DNA of 64,000 nucleotides from Guadua angustifolia (taxonomy: Eukaryota; Streptophyta; Magnoliopsida; Poales; Poaceae): positions 17,557,791 through 17,621,790 of the forward strand of contig CM070520.1 of NCBI GenBank assembly GCA_036346375.1. The letters run 5' to 3'. The translations under genes were made by a program, and so were the position numbers. The notes below the pieces were generated by a model. The model was not told the origin of the DNA. It saw only the letters and a program-made list of their open reading frames with translations, and searched no databases. Below are positions 34,981 through 46,041 of the stretch, piece by piece (the first letter of the stretch is position 1; every line of letters starts with the position of its first letter).

Positions 34981-35458
34981 GGTCGGATTACCGATCCTAT
35001 GTGAGTATGAGGCTCTGCGACCCTCAAGCGTCGCGCGGGAACCGAGCTCGCGGTTTCCACTCGGCGCTCGAATTCGGAGGAAAAAAGGAAGCGCGCGAGG
35101 ATAGTGAAAAGCTCAGGAAAACAGTTCGCCTTATCTTTTTTCCACGAAGTGAAGATGTCAATGGCGGTTTGGCTCTTTGCTCGGCCCCTGGGCCGGGGCA
35201 GTTCCGAACCACTAGACCTTCTGCCAATTTGGGGCCGCCGCAGCCAGTGAATCTCGCGCCCGGCCGCCAACAGAAGCCGCCCATGAGGCAAATCGAAGAA
35301 ACGCCAGCTGCATCCTCGAGGCGATGTGCCTTCGCCCCATCAGTCTCGTCGCATTTTAATGCGAGGTGGGAGACGTGGGCGAGGCACGTCCGTCGAAAGG
35401 GGCGTGAAGATTAATGCACGGCGGCCGCTGAGGCGACGCCACGCTCCGCTTCCGCCTC

Positions 35459-35468
35459 GCGCATAAAA
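35459..35468 (+). promoter_or_regulatory. TATA-like box upstream of antisense gene 2
   Basis: GCGCATAAAAACG lies about 110 bp upstream of ATG 35573, a reasonable spacing for a plant core promoter plus short leader. Confidence 0.4.
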
Positions 35469-35572
35469 ACGATGCAAAGGAGCTTCCATGCGTAGCCATC
35501 TTTTCCTTCTTCCTACTCTCCCTTTACCTCTTTGCGATAAAGGAGGGGAAAGGCTAGAAGATTTAAGCGGCG

Positions 35573-36515
35573 ATGGCGAGCGGGGGTGACGATCGGAGGA
35601 CCGGCAAGCGAGAGGCGGCAGATTCCCTGGGGTCAGATCGCAGGAGATCCCTTTCCACACCGAAGCGTTCGCGAGTGCGGAGGGGTTTCTACACCGCTGT
35701 CGACCTTCCGTATCAGGGATCCCCTTTCTGAGTGAGCTTCTTCGCTCAATGTTGGGACGGCTTCAACCCTGGCTTGCTGACGTCGAGCTTTTTTCTTCTT
35801 CACCTCAGAGCTTCTGGTTCGGGATCAGGCCGGCCTTCGGTTGCGGTCACGATGATCGCTTCGGCGGGGGAGGTGGGCACCGTCGGGGCTGCTGCGCATG
35901 CCCCTCTGACCGCCTCATGCGGTCCCCCAGGGGCCCAGCTGGCAGCTGTGATGACGTGGCAGGAAGCCTCTCTGCGGATCCGAGCTGCAGCGCGCCGCCA
36001 GAGGCGAGATCTTCGCTGCAGCGGGCTCGATCCGGAGCCTGGAGGGAAGCTCACCGAGGCGCGAGAGAGGCGCGGCGTTGCGGTTTCGAGTGGGCGCCGG
36101 GAGGAGGAGCCGCTGGGCGAACGAGGAACGCTGGACCTTGCGCGAGGATCTCATGAACGTCTTGGTCCGGCCTTCAAAGCATGGCGAGAGCTTCCGCCAT
36201 CGGGGTGGGGCTGCGAGCCGAGCGCAATGAGTACGTTACGCCGGCCTCTCCATGCGTACCAACGCCTGCCGACCTGCCGCGCCCTCTGGCGCGAAGCGCT
36301 TCGCCTGCGAGAGGCGGGCGCGTCGGCGTGGCGGAGTATGTCTTTCTTCGCGCGGCCGCAATGCCGCCTTCGATCCGATCACGACCGTCGGCGGGGTCGA
36401 AGGAGACGCAGACCGGGCGCGAGCTAGAGTGCGGCCGGTGACGGAGATCGTGGCAGGGCTCGTCGTGGTTGACGCGAGCAGCGATAGCTCCGAGGACAAC
36501 GACTTCGCTGGATAA
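35573..36515 (+). pseudogene. Antisense gene 2 of Gypsy-A, family unknown
   Basis: ATG 35573 starts a basic exon reading MASGGDDRRTGKREAADSLG and then RRRSLSTPKRSRVRRGF and TAVDLPYQG. It ends in a TGA next to a donor-like GTGAGC at 35733. An acceptor-like CACCTCAG precedes 35807. The second part has RIRAAARRQRRDL and AWRELPP in one frame, TPADLPRPLARSASP in another and, in a third, the acidic tail VVVDASSDSSEDNDFAG ending at a TAA (36513-36515). At least two frameshifts separate them. The basic N-terminus and acidic C-terminus suggest a nuclear or nucleic-acid-binding protein, which is inference only. Either this is a second antisense gene or a piece of the same gene family module. Confidence 0.5.
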
Positions 36516-36845
36516 GCCTCCAAGCGGTCGTGTCTAACTTTTGCTTCTCGAAAGTGTAATCATATATATACCTGACGTCATCGGACTTTTGGGGGATTTC
36601 GCCAGATATTTCGCATTTCTCCCCTTTTTTGCAATGCACACCTATCGAGCGACCGTAGCTGTAATACCGCAAATCGTTTACTAGGGCTTTGGCCGGAATT
36701 GTTGTCTTCTTAAATCCAGGGATTTTTCTTTTCGCCGTGAGTTGAATGTCAGTCTTTGGAGTTGGTTGATTTGTGGTCTGTAGAATGTTGTGTAGCTTTT
36801 ACTCTTTTTTCCCTAGCCTTTTATTTTTTCATTCACTTATTGGAG

Positions 36846-36853
36846 TATATAAA
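36846..36853 (+). promoter_or_regulatory. TATA box of LTR1
   Basis: TATATAAA lies 186 bp from the LTR start. The same motif sits at the same offset in LTR2 (46228-46235) and LTR3 (53078-53085), followed by a GA tract and GC-rich leader-like sequence. It is the likely core promoter of the element. Confidence 0.7.
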
Positions 36854-36888
36854 GAAAAGAAAATTAGAGGGGATGAAACCCTACCAAA

Positions 36889-36903
36889 AGAGAGAGAGAG
36901 AGA
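36889..36903 (+). repeat. GA microsatellite in the LTR leader
   Basis: A run of about seven GA units follows the TATA box by roughly 35 bp and is present in all three LTRs (also about 46273 and 53123). Confidence 0.8.
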
Positions 36904-37309
36904 CAGCCAGGAGGGCTCTCTCCAGCCGCCGCCCCTGGTGCTTCTCGCCCCTCTTCTCCTCCCTGGCGCGACTGGCTCCCTCCTCTCTGGCGCGCAGCTG
37001 ATGTCCTCCCCTGCTGGTGCTCCCTCGAGCCCCCCCTGCTGGTGCCCTCCCAGCTCCCCTAGGTCGGCCGCCTTCCCTCGACCGGCCATTCTCAGCTCAC
37101 CTCCTGGCTCCTCCATGGCCCATGAGCCCTAGTTCTTGCCAAGGTGGCGCCTCCATCCCCTACCACCGCCACCTCGGCGTTCTCCCCAGCCGTCGGCCCT
37201 TGGTGCCTTGGCGCCTCTGGCCGTGACGAGCCGCCTCCCACCGGCAGCCGAGCCCCAGCGGCGTTGCCTCGGGTTCTCCTCCCAGGTGTTTGTCTCTCCC
37301 CGAGCCGAA

Positions 37310-39807
37310 TTCTTAGGTTGAATGTATGTATTTGATGAAGTGTTAGATATTAATGTTAGTGTTATGTTTGATTGATTTATTGTAGATTGATGGTTATTGT
37401 ATTGTATTATTCTTGTATTTATGTTTAAGTGCTGATTTCTGAGATTGTTGATGTATGTGTTTTGAGTGTAATCATGATATTATGATGAGTTATAAGTTGT
37501 AGTATTGTTATCAAATTTGGTACATTTTCATTTGGAGATGTTTAATTATGTATTTAGGCTTAGTGAGTTGCATTTGTGATGATTAGTTATTTAAGTTTTT
37601 GGATGTTTGCTAATGTGTTAATTAGTAATCTTGAAGTTTGCTTAATTTGTTGACTTTTATCTATATGTGCAATGAATTGAACTTGTGCATTTAGCAATGG
37701 TCTAATATGTGCTTTTGATGATGTTGTGTTAAAGATGTTATGCATTTTCTGTGTATGTATGATGATGTATGTAGTTGGTCTTAATTGATTTTTGTTGGCT
37801 ATTCTTATTGATTGATATCTTGTATTTATGATATTGGTTCTATTGAGCTGAGTGCTTTTATGTTTATCGAAGAGTGATTTGTATGTTGATAATTTCAGAA
37901 GCTTGCACTGAGAGATTGTGTTTTATAGTTGATTATATTGTTGCATTTGAAGTTTGATATTGATTTGTTAACTGTTTGTTTAATGATAATTGGATTTATG
38001 ATCTTTGATTGTTGTTTATGAGATTATTTGTGATGTTTTGTGAAGTTGTGTTGTGTAGAGATTGGATTGTTGTTAACGATGTTGGTAATTGTTTGGTCAA
38101 GTGAATATGTTGAAGTGTTTGCTTAGATCATGATGGAATCTTGATTAGGTTGAATTTAATGTTTGTAAAGATGTTATTGTTAATTTTAGATTAGTTTGAT
38201 CTGTGTTTAATGTTTGGACTTAATGTGTATGTATTGTTATGGTTATGATTAGGTTTGAATGTAGGAATTGATGTTTAATGGTCATTATCTGATGTTGATT
38301 GAGTAGGATTTAGTGTTGAATATTGGATCTTTTAACGAGTTTATGATGTATTTTGGAGTAGTTCTGAGAGTTTGTTAGATTCTAATTTTGGATAGAGTTT
38401 AAGTATTTGAATTCGTAAGTTATAATGAGAGTTTTGGTTGAGATCTTGTAGTTTGTATTATGTTTGATGTTGGAATAGTATGGTTAGGTTGAATGTATTG
38501 TTGAAGTCTTGTTATGGATTTGATGTTGTTGTAGGATATATGATGTGTCAAGATTTAATTGAGTAATGTATTGTTGTGTGATGGATTGTATTAATTGAAT
38601 ATGTTATAATTATGATTGGATTTGTATTGAGTATTACGTGTATATTTTAGAGTATTGGATGTATATTGTAATTGTGAAGTTAAGAGATTGGTTAGATTGT
38701 AATTTTTATGGATTATAGTTTTGAGATCATTGAATTATGTTTCTGAGATGATTCTATGATGAAATTGTGAAGATTGATTATGAGTTTTGTGCATTTTGCG
38801 TTAGATTAAGTTGGTTTGGATGTTGCAGAAATTGTAGATTTGTTAAGAATTGTATATGTAAGTATGTCTATTATGGATTTGTTTAGTTGTGGTTCATGAG
38901 AATTAGTGAATGTGAATTGTTTAGATGTTATGATGTTGGAATGTAGATTTTGGAGTATGTTGGTTAAGATAATAGGGGAAAGGTTGGTTATTATTGAGTG
39001 TTGATTAGTTGTAATTGTGAGAGTATGTGAATTGTTTATGATCTTAGGTGGAAGTGATGATTATTGTTGTTATGATGAAGTTGTATAGAATAGTTGGCTT
39101 TGATAAGTAGGTATTGTAATTGATTATGTTGTTATTGATTTGGTTATAGGTGATGTTTTAAGTTGATTGTTGTTAGTTAGTTTGAGGTGATATGTGTATT
39201 GTGATTAAGAATAGTTTGATTAGAAATGTGTTGTTATTTGTATAGGATTACTGAGGTTTTTGAAGATTGGTTTTGTATTTGATGTTATGCTTTTGAAATT
39301 GTTGTGAAGTTAGAATTGGTTGTGTGAATAGATTTAGTTGTGTAGCTTTTGTATGTTATGTTATTGTTGCTGATGGTTATTATTAGGTAATAGCTTGATG
39401 GAATTAATATGAGAGTTGTTAATGTTGAGTTGTGTAGACATTTGGATGTGATGTTGGAATTGTGCTGATATGGTTTGTAGATAAGGTACTGTGGATTTCG
39501 TTGAATGAATGTTGTGGATTTGTTACATGAGTCTGAGATGGATTCGTTGTAGAAGGTTGATCTTAAGTAGGTCATTTCATTGAGTTGAAATGTGTTGAAA
39601 GTTGAATTGGTTCATGAGTTTGTTGGTGAATCTGATTAGTAAGATTTGATGTTGATGTTCTTCTAGATAAGTTGATGTATTGTTTGATTATTAGTTAGAT
39701 TGGTTGAATGTAGGTCATGGTTATGATTTAGAGTTTGATCATGTAGCTTAGATTGTATGTTCATGGATATTGTTGAGTTCTTTAGCTTTTTGATATTACT
39801 TGGGTTT
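37310..39807 (+). repeat. LTR1-specific 2.5-kb block, almost free of C
   Basis: In LTR2 and LTR3 the sequence CGAGCCGA joins directly to GCTCTCTCC. In LTR1 about 2.5 kb lies between. The block is made almost entirely of T, G and A on the plus strand, typically 0-3 C per 60 bases. It has no terminal repeats, no target duplication and no coding frame. It is either an original LTR segment deleted from the other two, or an insertion of unknown type. Confidence 0.85.
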
Positions 39808-42411
39808 GCTCTCTCCTTCCTCCATGGATTTGCTTTGAGGTATTTGGGTATTTTCTTTGCATGCTAGGTGTTCGATGAAATGGTTGTGAGGTATATGCTT
39901 GTGTAGTGGCTCTTGTTTGGGCCGATTCGAGTCCGTGGTTTGATTGATATTACTCTAGTAATGATTTCTAGCTATTATGCAAAGAAATGATCGCCTCTAT
40001 TTGCTATGCATGCTTTAATTGCTTGTGATTTTTATAGCGTAAAGATGTCAATTTGCTTAGTTGTCTTGCAAATATCTTATGTAGACATTTTACGTGTTGG
40101 TACTTTCGGTAGAACTTATCTCAGAACTCTGTTTGTATTGACTATACTTGGCTCATGATGTGTATCTCCTACCTGTAGTGTTTGTGTGCTTATGCTTGTC
40201 GGCATACTCTTGTATTTATCAAAGCCGATTGATTTGTCGTTGGATAGCTCTTCTGAGATTTGCTTTAAATGATAAGATAGAAAGTGTAAGATTTTTGCAT
40301 ATTTGTGAATGTTGAAGACAACACTTATGCAATTCAAGATAAATTTGCAATTCAAGTAAAATTAACATAGTCTTGATCGGAAAGGATAGTCAGTAGCTTG
40401 CAGGGAGTGTTTGGATGCTTTGGGAATTTTGGGACTAAGGATTCGAATATAAATCCTCCCTATCCAAACAGACCTAAGTTGTAACCTTTATATTGAAATT
40501 ATTTGTCATGAGATCATTGAAGTATGCCTGTGGTCACATGTGAGCATAATTAAGATTGACGGAGTAGTTTTAAATCCTTGTTTTGCTGTATGCAATTATT
40601 GGTTTTAGTCATTAACTTTATTTCCATTAAACCATGGACAGTAAGAATTGAACCTATTAAATTCAAATCGTTTTGGGCATCTTCCAATTGGCAATGTACC
40701 GCAGGTATATTGCTTAATTTAAGATGTCGCATGTCACTATTGGCTATACATTCTATAATTTGGCTTCTACTTCATTAGATGATTGATTTTTTTTGATATA
40801 GTGGTATAAATCTTAGCTTTAAGTTGGCAATCTCTGTTGTGGGTCAGATTGTAGAGCCTAGTGCTTGGTCGTTGACCTGCACGGGCACCGGTGGACATCG
40901 GCGCCATTGTGGTTTGTCGGCAGGGTTAGCGAAGCGAGCTCTTGGCCTTGTTCTACGGAAGGCACCGCCAAGAGGGAGAGTGTCTTCGGGAGTGGTCTTG
41001 ACCCCGAGTTGCCTCTCGCGTCGGTAAAGGCAAGTGCATCTCCTAGAGCGTTAGTAGGGTGTTAAATGCTTTGCTTGCGATAATAGTATGAAAGTTCTAA
41101 TGATTTGGTTATGTTTAATAGCATATCTAGAAGTTATTCTTAGCATGGTAATGAGGATGGATGAATGTTAGCAATGGAAAGGTAAGTTATTCAATTTCTA
41201 TTATTACAACGCCTTATGAATTGTACGAATGAGTATGGTTATGTGGATGCAGAGGATAAAGTGATTAAATGATAATGTATGTGTTATATTCATGTTTGTG
41301 TTGTGCTTATAAACATGTCATTTGCATTTGCGCATTCATTACAGAAGAGGCGACCCATGTTGATGTGGGCCTCTGTACTCACACGTAGTGAGTACAAAAG
41401 TCCTACCTCGTAGTCCCATCCACGGATGGGAGCGAGTCAGTAAGAGTAGGCCCCGCCACGGGATGGTTGGGAATGAGGGTTCACACCGACGGGTGTGCAC
41501 TCAGCTATACCGGTATACGCTATGACAATGTGCATTATGAGCATGCATGGTGCATTCATTTTATGATTCATGAGAAAGAGGATGAGAGCATAAAAGTATT
41601 GCATTGTGTGTTGCAATTGGTAAATGTTAATTGATGAGACTGGAAATGACAGGTTGAGTATTGAGTCGTGGACTCGTCCTGAAATGATTGTTGAGGCATG
41701 AGTAAGGTTTATTTATGTTTCCGAGTGGGAGGTGGTAAGTAGGGTTAGTTTCTGCTTCTTTAACTGGATAATTTCAATTAAGTAATGGTTATAACAAATG
41801 GTGGAGTAGTCGTGTTCTTACGTTTTGAAGTTATATGAATTCAACCGCTGCTCCTTTACTTAAGGATGTCAAGTAAAGGAACTATTACTGTATGTCTTGA
41901 AGTCGTTGTATTCTAATCAAAGTCATTACTTTTATGTTTGATTGCACTCTGCTGAGTCTTGGACTCACGCTTATTTGCTTCCTATTTTAGGTACCTTGAA
42001 GCTGGCTCGCTGGGATGGGAGTAGTAGCACGTACACGACTCCGGTCATCACCACCGCATTTAATTAATTTGTAGAGCCTGGATGTAAATAATGGTGTTGT
42101 AATGTGTTGCTCGTCGTGCTGAAGTTGTTAATTTCTATTTGGTTGTGTGATTGATTATCTAAGGACTTGCTAGATGGTTTGATTCTATTTTAAGTGTTTG
42201 ATATATTATATAACTGCTATTGCTCTTTTGTCTGCTGAGTGGATGTCCTAATTTTAGGGGAGGTGCTGCCGAAATTTTGTAAAATTTTGGTGGCTTAGTT
42301 TTAAACCAGTTTTAAGAGTCAGAGGTTAATTCCTGTCTTTTCGCTAGAGGTGACATTAGTTATTCAAAGTTTTGGTACCATCCGTGGCGTGTTTAGCGCC
42401 AGGGTGTTACA

Positions 42412-45400
42412 GTTGGTATCAGAGCGGGCTTTAGGTCCTTTTGGGAAATTTGTTAAATTTTGGGTTAATTATTAAGCATAAAAACATTAATATTTGGTGG
42501 CTATGCTAATTAATCAAGACCTGACACACTGATGCACAGTAGGACTGGGACGGGTTAAAAATTGTTTGCTTGCGCGCGCGTATTCCTTTCATTTGTGAAT
42601 GAGACATGTAAATTATGCTAATTTCGATTATGCGACCTTGTGGTTTCGTTTTGTTGCATGGTTATGCCGAGAGTTAGTCATCGTATGTGTTTGTGTCTAA
42701 GGGTATGACTGGTATTTGCTATTTGAGTCTAGTACTTACTGATATGCTACTATTTGATTCTGAGAGAGTAAATTCTCTTTGGTTATTTGTTATTTATTGG
42801 GAGGTTTGATATTTCTATTGATTGCTAGTGACTATGTCTTCTAATCTTAATGAGTGAGTCAGACTGCATGCCTGCCAATCTGTGCTATGGAGTGGTCCCA
42901 TGTGAGTATGTTTTCTTTTCCGCTTGATAAGAAAATTGAGGAGGTGAATAATTGTTTTCCTTTACTAAGTTGTTCTTTAATACTTTATTATGTCACTTTG
43001 GTTTAACTCTCTCATTCCCCACAGCTTGTGGATTCTACTTTTTGGTTTATGAATACTTGTGATTTGCTTTGTGTTAATTTGCATGTACATTCTCTGGTTG
43101 GCCTTTAATTTGGTCCAGTGTGTTATTTTGTGCCGAATGAGGCACGTTGCACTTTGATTTGGCAAGGTAGTTTTGGAAAAAAAAACGCCAATTGTTTTGT
43201 CTTTAGATTGGCTTTGGATTCCAAATCCATGTACTCTGAATTTTCTAAGGTTGAAATTTACTGCCTTTGAAATGAAAGAAAAATGATTGCCTTTGTAATT
43301 AAGACATGGTATCGTGAGGCTAAGTCGAGTTGATGGCCTAGCCTGTATAAATATCTTTAATTCTTTTAAGTGAGTCTTTTAAATCTGGTGTTCTATCAAT
43401 GTGCTTATTCTTATTTTGGAGGATGAGATTCTAGCGGTTATTCACACTCCACATGTTCTTTTTATGGCTTTTATTGATGAACTGGCAAGTCAATGAGTGT
43501 GGTTTCTTCATGTCGAAAGCATGTTGAAAAAGGGAAACCTCTCTTTTGGTAGATTCCTTGTATTTATAAATTTGGATCCATCTTCGTAGTTTGTTCGGGA
43601 TGTTGCTTGTAGTGTGGCCAGGCTTGAGTCCTGTCATTTTCTAAGTCTTTTGAGAGTAGAGCTTCTTTGAAAGTTTTGGTTGGCTTTTCTGGAAAAGAAA
43701 ATATGACAGTCAGAGGATGTTGTAGGTTGATCGAAGATCTTCCGTAGAGGATTAGTAGAATGTTTGTGTTGTTGGGTTAAGGTGGTCAACCCTAATTGGA
43801 TAGATGGCAAGAAGTAGTTTATGGTCATGGTGATCCACAGTTATGAGTGGAGATCTAGAAATAGTGGTTGCGTAAGGTTATAAATGATTGTGTCAAAGAG
43901 GTAATAACAAGTTTGGTTGAGGAACTTGTTAATTAAGTTGATGGGATTCGATTGTTTAAATCATTGGAAACTTAGATAGTTGATCGTTGTGTTAGTCATA
44001 TGGTTGTGAGATAGGAATTTTGGATGGTAGGTTAATTGGGATAAAATTCCAACCTGTTTTTCTTTGAAGAGTTGATGGGGAGAATTGTTAATGTTGGTGA
44101 TGACATTCTTGAATGCGGATGTAATTAGTCGAAAGGATAATTACTGGAGAAAATGATCCAAGGAAGAGTGGTTATAAGATTCTTGCTAAGTCTTGTCGGA
44201 GTTTCCCAAAAGCGCTAAGTGTGAACATTGAAACTTTTATTGTTAGAGGTGCAAGAATTTTCGAGATAAAGGGATGTAGAATGAACTTAGGTTTAATTAC
44301 CTATGGAATTGGGTTGTCGGTGTAATTATTTGGAAGGTTGCCTTTTTTTTAAGGCATTTTGTTTGGTGTGCTATTGAAATTGCAATATGAATTGTGTTTC
44401 GCCAAGTGGTGGAGTTAGTGGATGAAAGATTATGAGGAAGAAGGAATGCATACTTATGGAATAGTGTGATGATAGTCTTTGGGCTTGCCATTTAAAAGAA
44501 ATAAATAGATGTAATGGAAAATGTTGGATTTTAGGATCGTTTTGCTATTCCCGAAATGTTGGTTTTGGGATTAGTGTGTGTATTGCTTTTTAATCGAGTG
44601 ATTTGTTGTTGGGAAGCTTTCCACCTTAAGGCTCAAGGTGTGGAAGTGGTTTATGCTGTTAAGAGAATGGAGTTCTCTGCGATTGTGTGGCTGTCTTCTA
44701 AAGAAAGATTTGTGTGAAGTTCTTCGTCTTAGTTGAGCTTTCCCTGGTGTACATCTTATTGCTTTGTCTTCATGTTGAGGGAAGTGGTTAGTTTTGTTAA
44801 GCAAATTGAGATTTTATTTACTCTCTAGTGTGGGACAAGAAAATGCTGGGACGTGGATTCATGGTTGAGTGTAATAGAGGATCATGCTCTTTGATTTATC
44901 TATCGAAAATTGAATGGTTCGGTTATGACTTTTTTCTTCAAGTGGTTGTCTCTATGCATGAGGCATGTATGAAGAGGGCAGGGTATGATTGTGTATTGTG
45001 ATGGAATTGGGATTTATGCTCGAATGGGCGATTCATATTGATAGTAAGGAATGGCTTTGACCCTGTTGTTTCCAGGGCATTTATTGAAGAGATAGGAGTT
45101 GTGTTTTGGTTTTTTGGAGGATTCCGGTGTTAAAAGGTTAGAAATAGTAATATGTTCGAAATTGGTTAGAAACTTGTTGGATTGAAAAGCCTTGTGTGGC
45201 TCGTGGTTTAAGCTAATCGACCGTGGGATAGCTATGGTATATTGGGTTAACTCGTTCGATGTTATGGCTTGATAATGGTTATATAGTTATAAAGGTTAAT
45301 CAATGAGGAAAAATGTAAATCAGGGTTTTCTTGGTTCTTGGGGGATTTGAGTTTAGAATCCCAACTGTTCAGTCGAATAGAATTAAGTGATTCGGTGGAA

Positions 45401-46041
45401 ATTGGTTGGATACTTAATAGAGTGATGTGACTTGTGTTAATCATGTCATCTCGAGTGATCTGTGAAGTAGAGGTTGAGAGAGAGGACAAGGTTTTGGTGA
45501 GTGAAATTGACTAGGAAAATTAGAATTGAGTTGGAGATTAGTGATATGACCTTCCGGGAAGAATCATCGGTTGATTGCAGGTCGTACGTTGAAGCATTAA
45601 AGAGAAATTGTTTGAGTTGTCAGACAAGCGATGAGAATGGTATGAATTGAAATTTTGGCTGTTTGCCTAGATCTATTGGAGTTTAAGCATGAGAGTTGTG
45701 AATTCTCTGGTTGAGAAAGTACTTTTGGGATTCCTGGTTTAAGAAAATGCAAGGTAGATTGGTTTATCCTTGGTCTTTGAGTAAGGCCGGGTTTTCGGGT
45801 CTTGTGCCATGCCAATTAAGGAGGTAAAGTGAGTGTTGATTCAAAAAGGGATGTAATGAGTTAAGTTCTTGCTTCTTTATTGGAAAGAGAAGTGAATTGA
45901 ATTTTGGAGTTCCTCTTGCGTGAGGAATACCCGGATTTGTTGTTTCGGATATCCTTGTTTTGTATTTTGTTTCTGTTGTTCTTGTTGGTGCTCTTGTTGT
46001 GGTCAGAATTCGAGGTCGAATTCTGTTAAAGGGGAGAAGAG
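42412..46041 (+). other. Internal domain 1 of the LARD-like array
   Basis: About 3.6 kb. It begins with the primer site TGGTATCAGAGC (42414-42425) and ends with the purine tract AAAGGGGAGAAGAG (46028-46041). No conserved protein motif is visible in any frame. The second half (from about 43600) is strongly depleted in C on the plus strand. Apparent minus-strand frames, such as 44804-44571, recur at 51663-51430 only because the interior is duplicated. Confidence 0.85.
42414..42425 (+). other. Primer binding site of the LARD-like element
   Basis: TGGTATCAGAGC, two bases after LTR1, is complementary to the 3' end of initiator tRNA-Met. In the second interior the same place reads TTAATATCGAGC, so the site is lost or misread there. 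Confidence 0.9.

Larger units (their letters stand above)
36660..42411 (+). repeat. LTR1 of the LARD-like array (5.75 kb)
   Basis: The LTR starts TGTAATACCGC and ends GGGTGTTACA, a proper TG...CA pair. Apart from a 2.5-kb block (about 37310-39807) it is colinear with LTR2 and LTR3. It has a TATA box and GA tract in the same positions as the others. The short open frames in it are not conserved as coding sequence. Confidence 0.9.

Noticed and set aside
36756..37132. Frames after the LTR TATA box (also at 46138 and 52988)
   Set aside because: The three copies differ by indels that shift frame immediately downstream, so a conserved LTR protein is not supported.
37310..39807. Minus-strand frames rich in Asn, Ser, Thr and Ile
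   Set aside because: They reflect extreme base skew; none has a recognisable motif.
44571..44804. Minus-strand frame repeated identically at 51430-51663, apparent conservation
   Set aside because: The whole interior is duplicated at near identity, so the second copy is no evidence of selection; the C-poor strand also lacks stops by composition.
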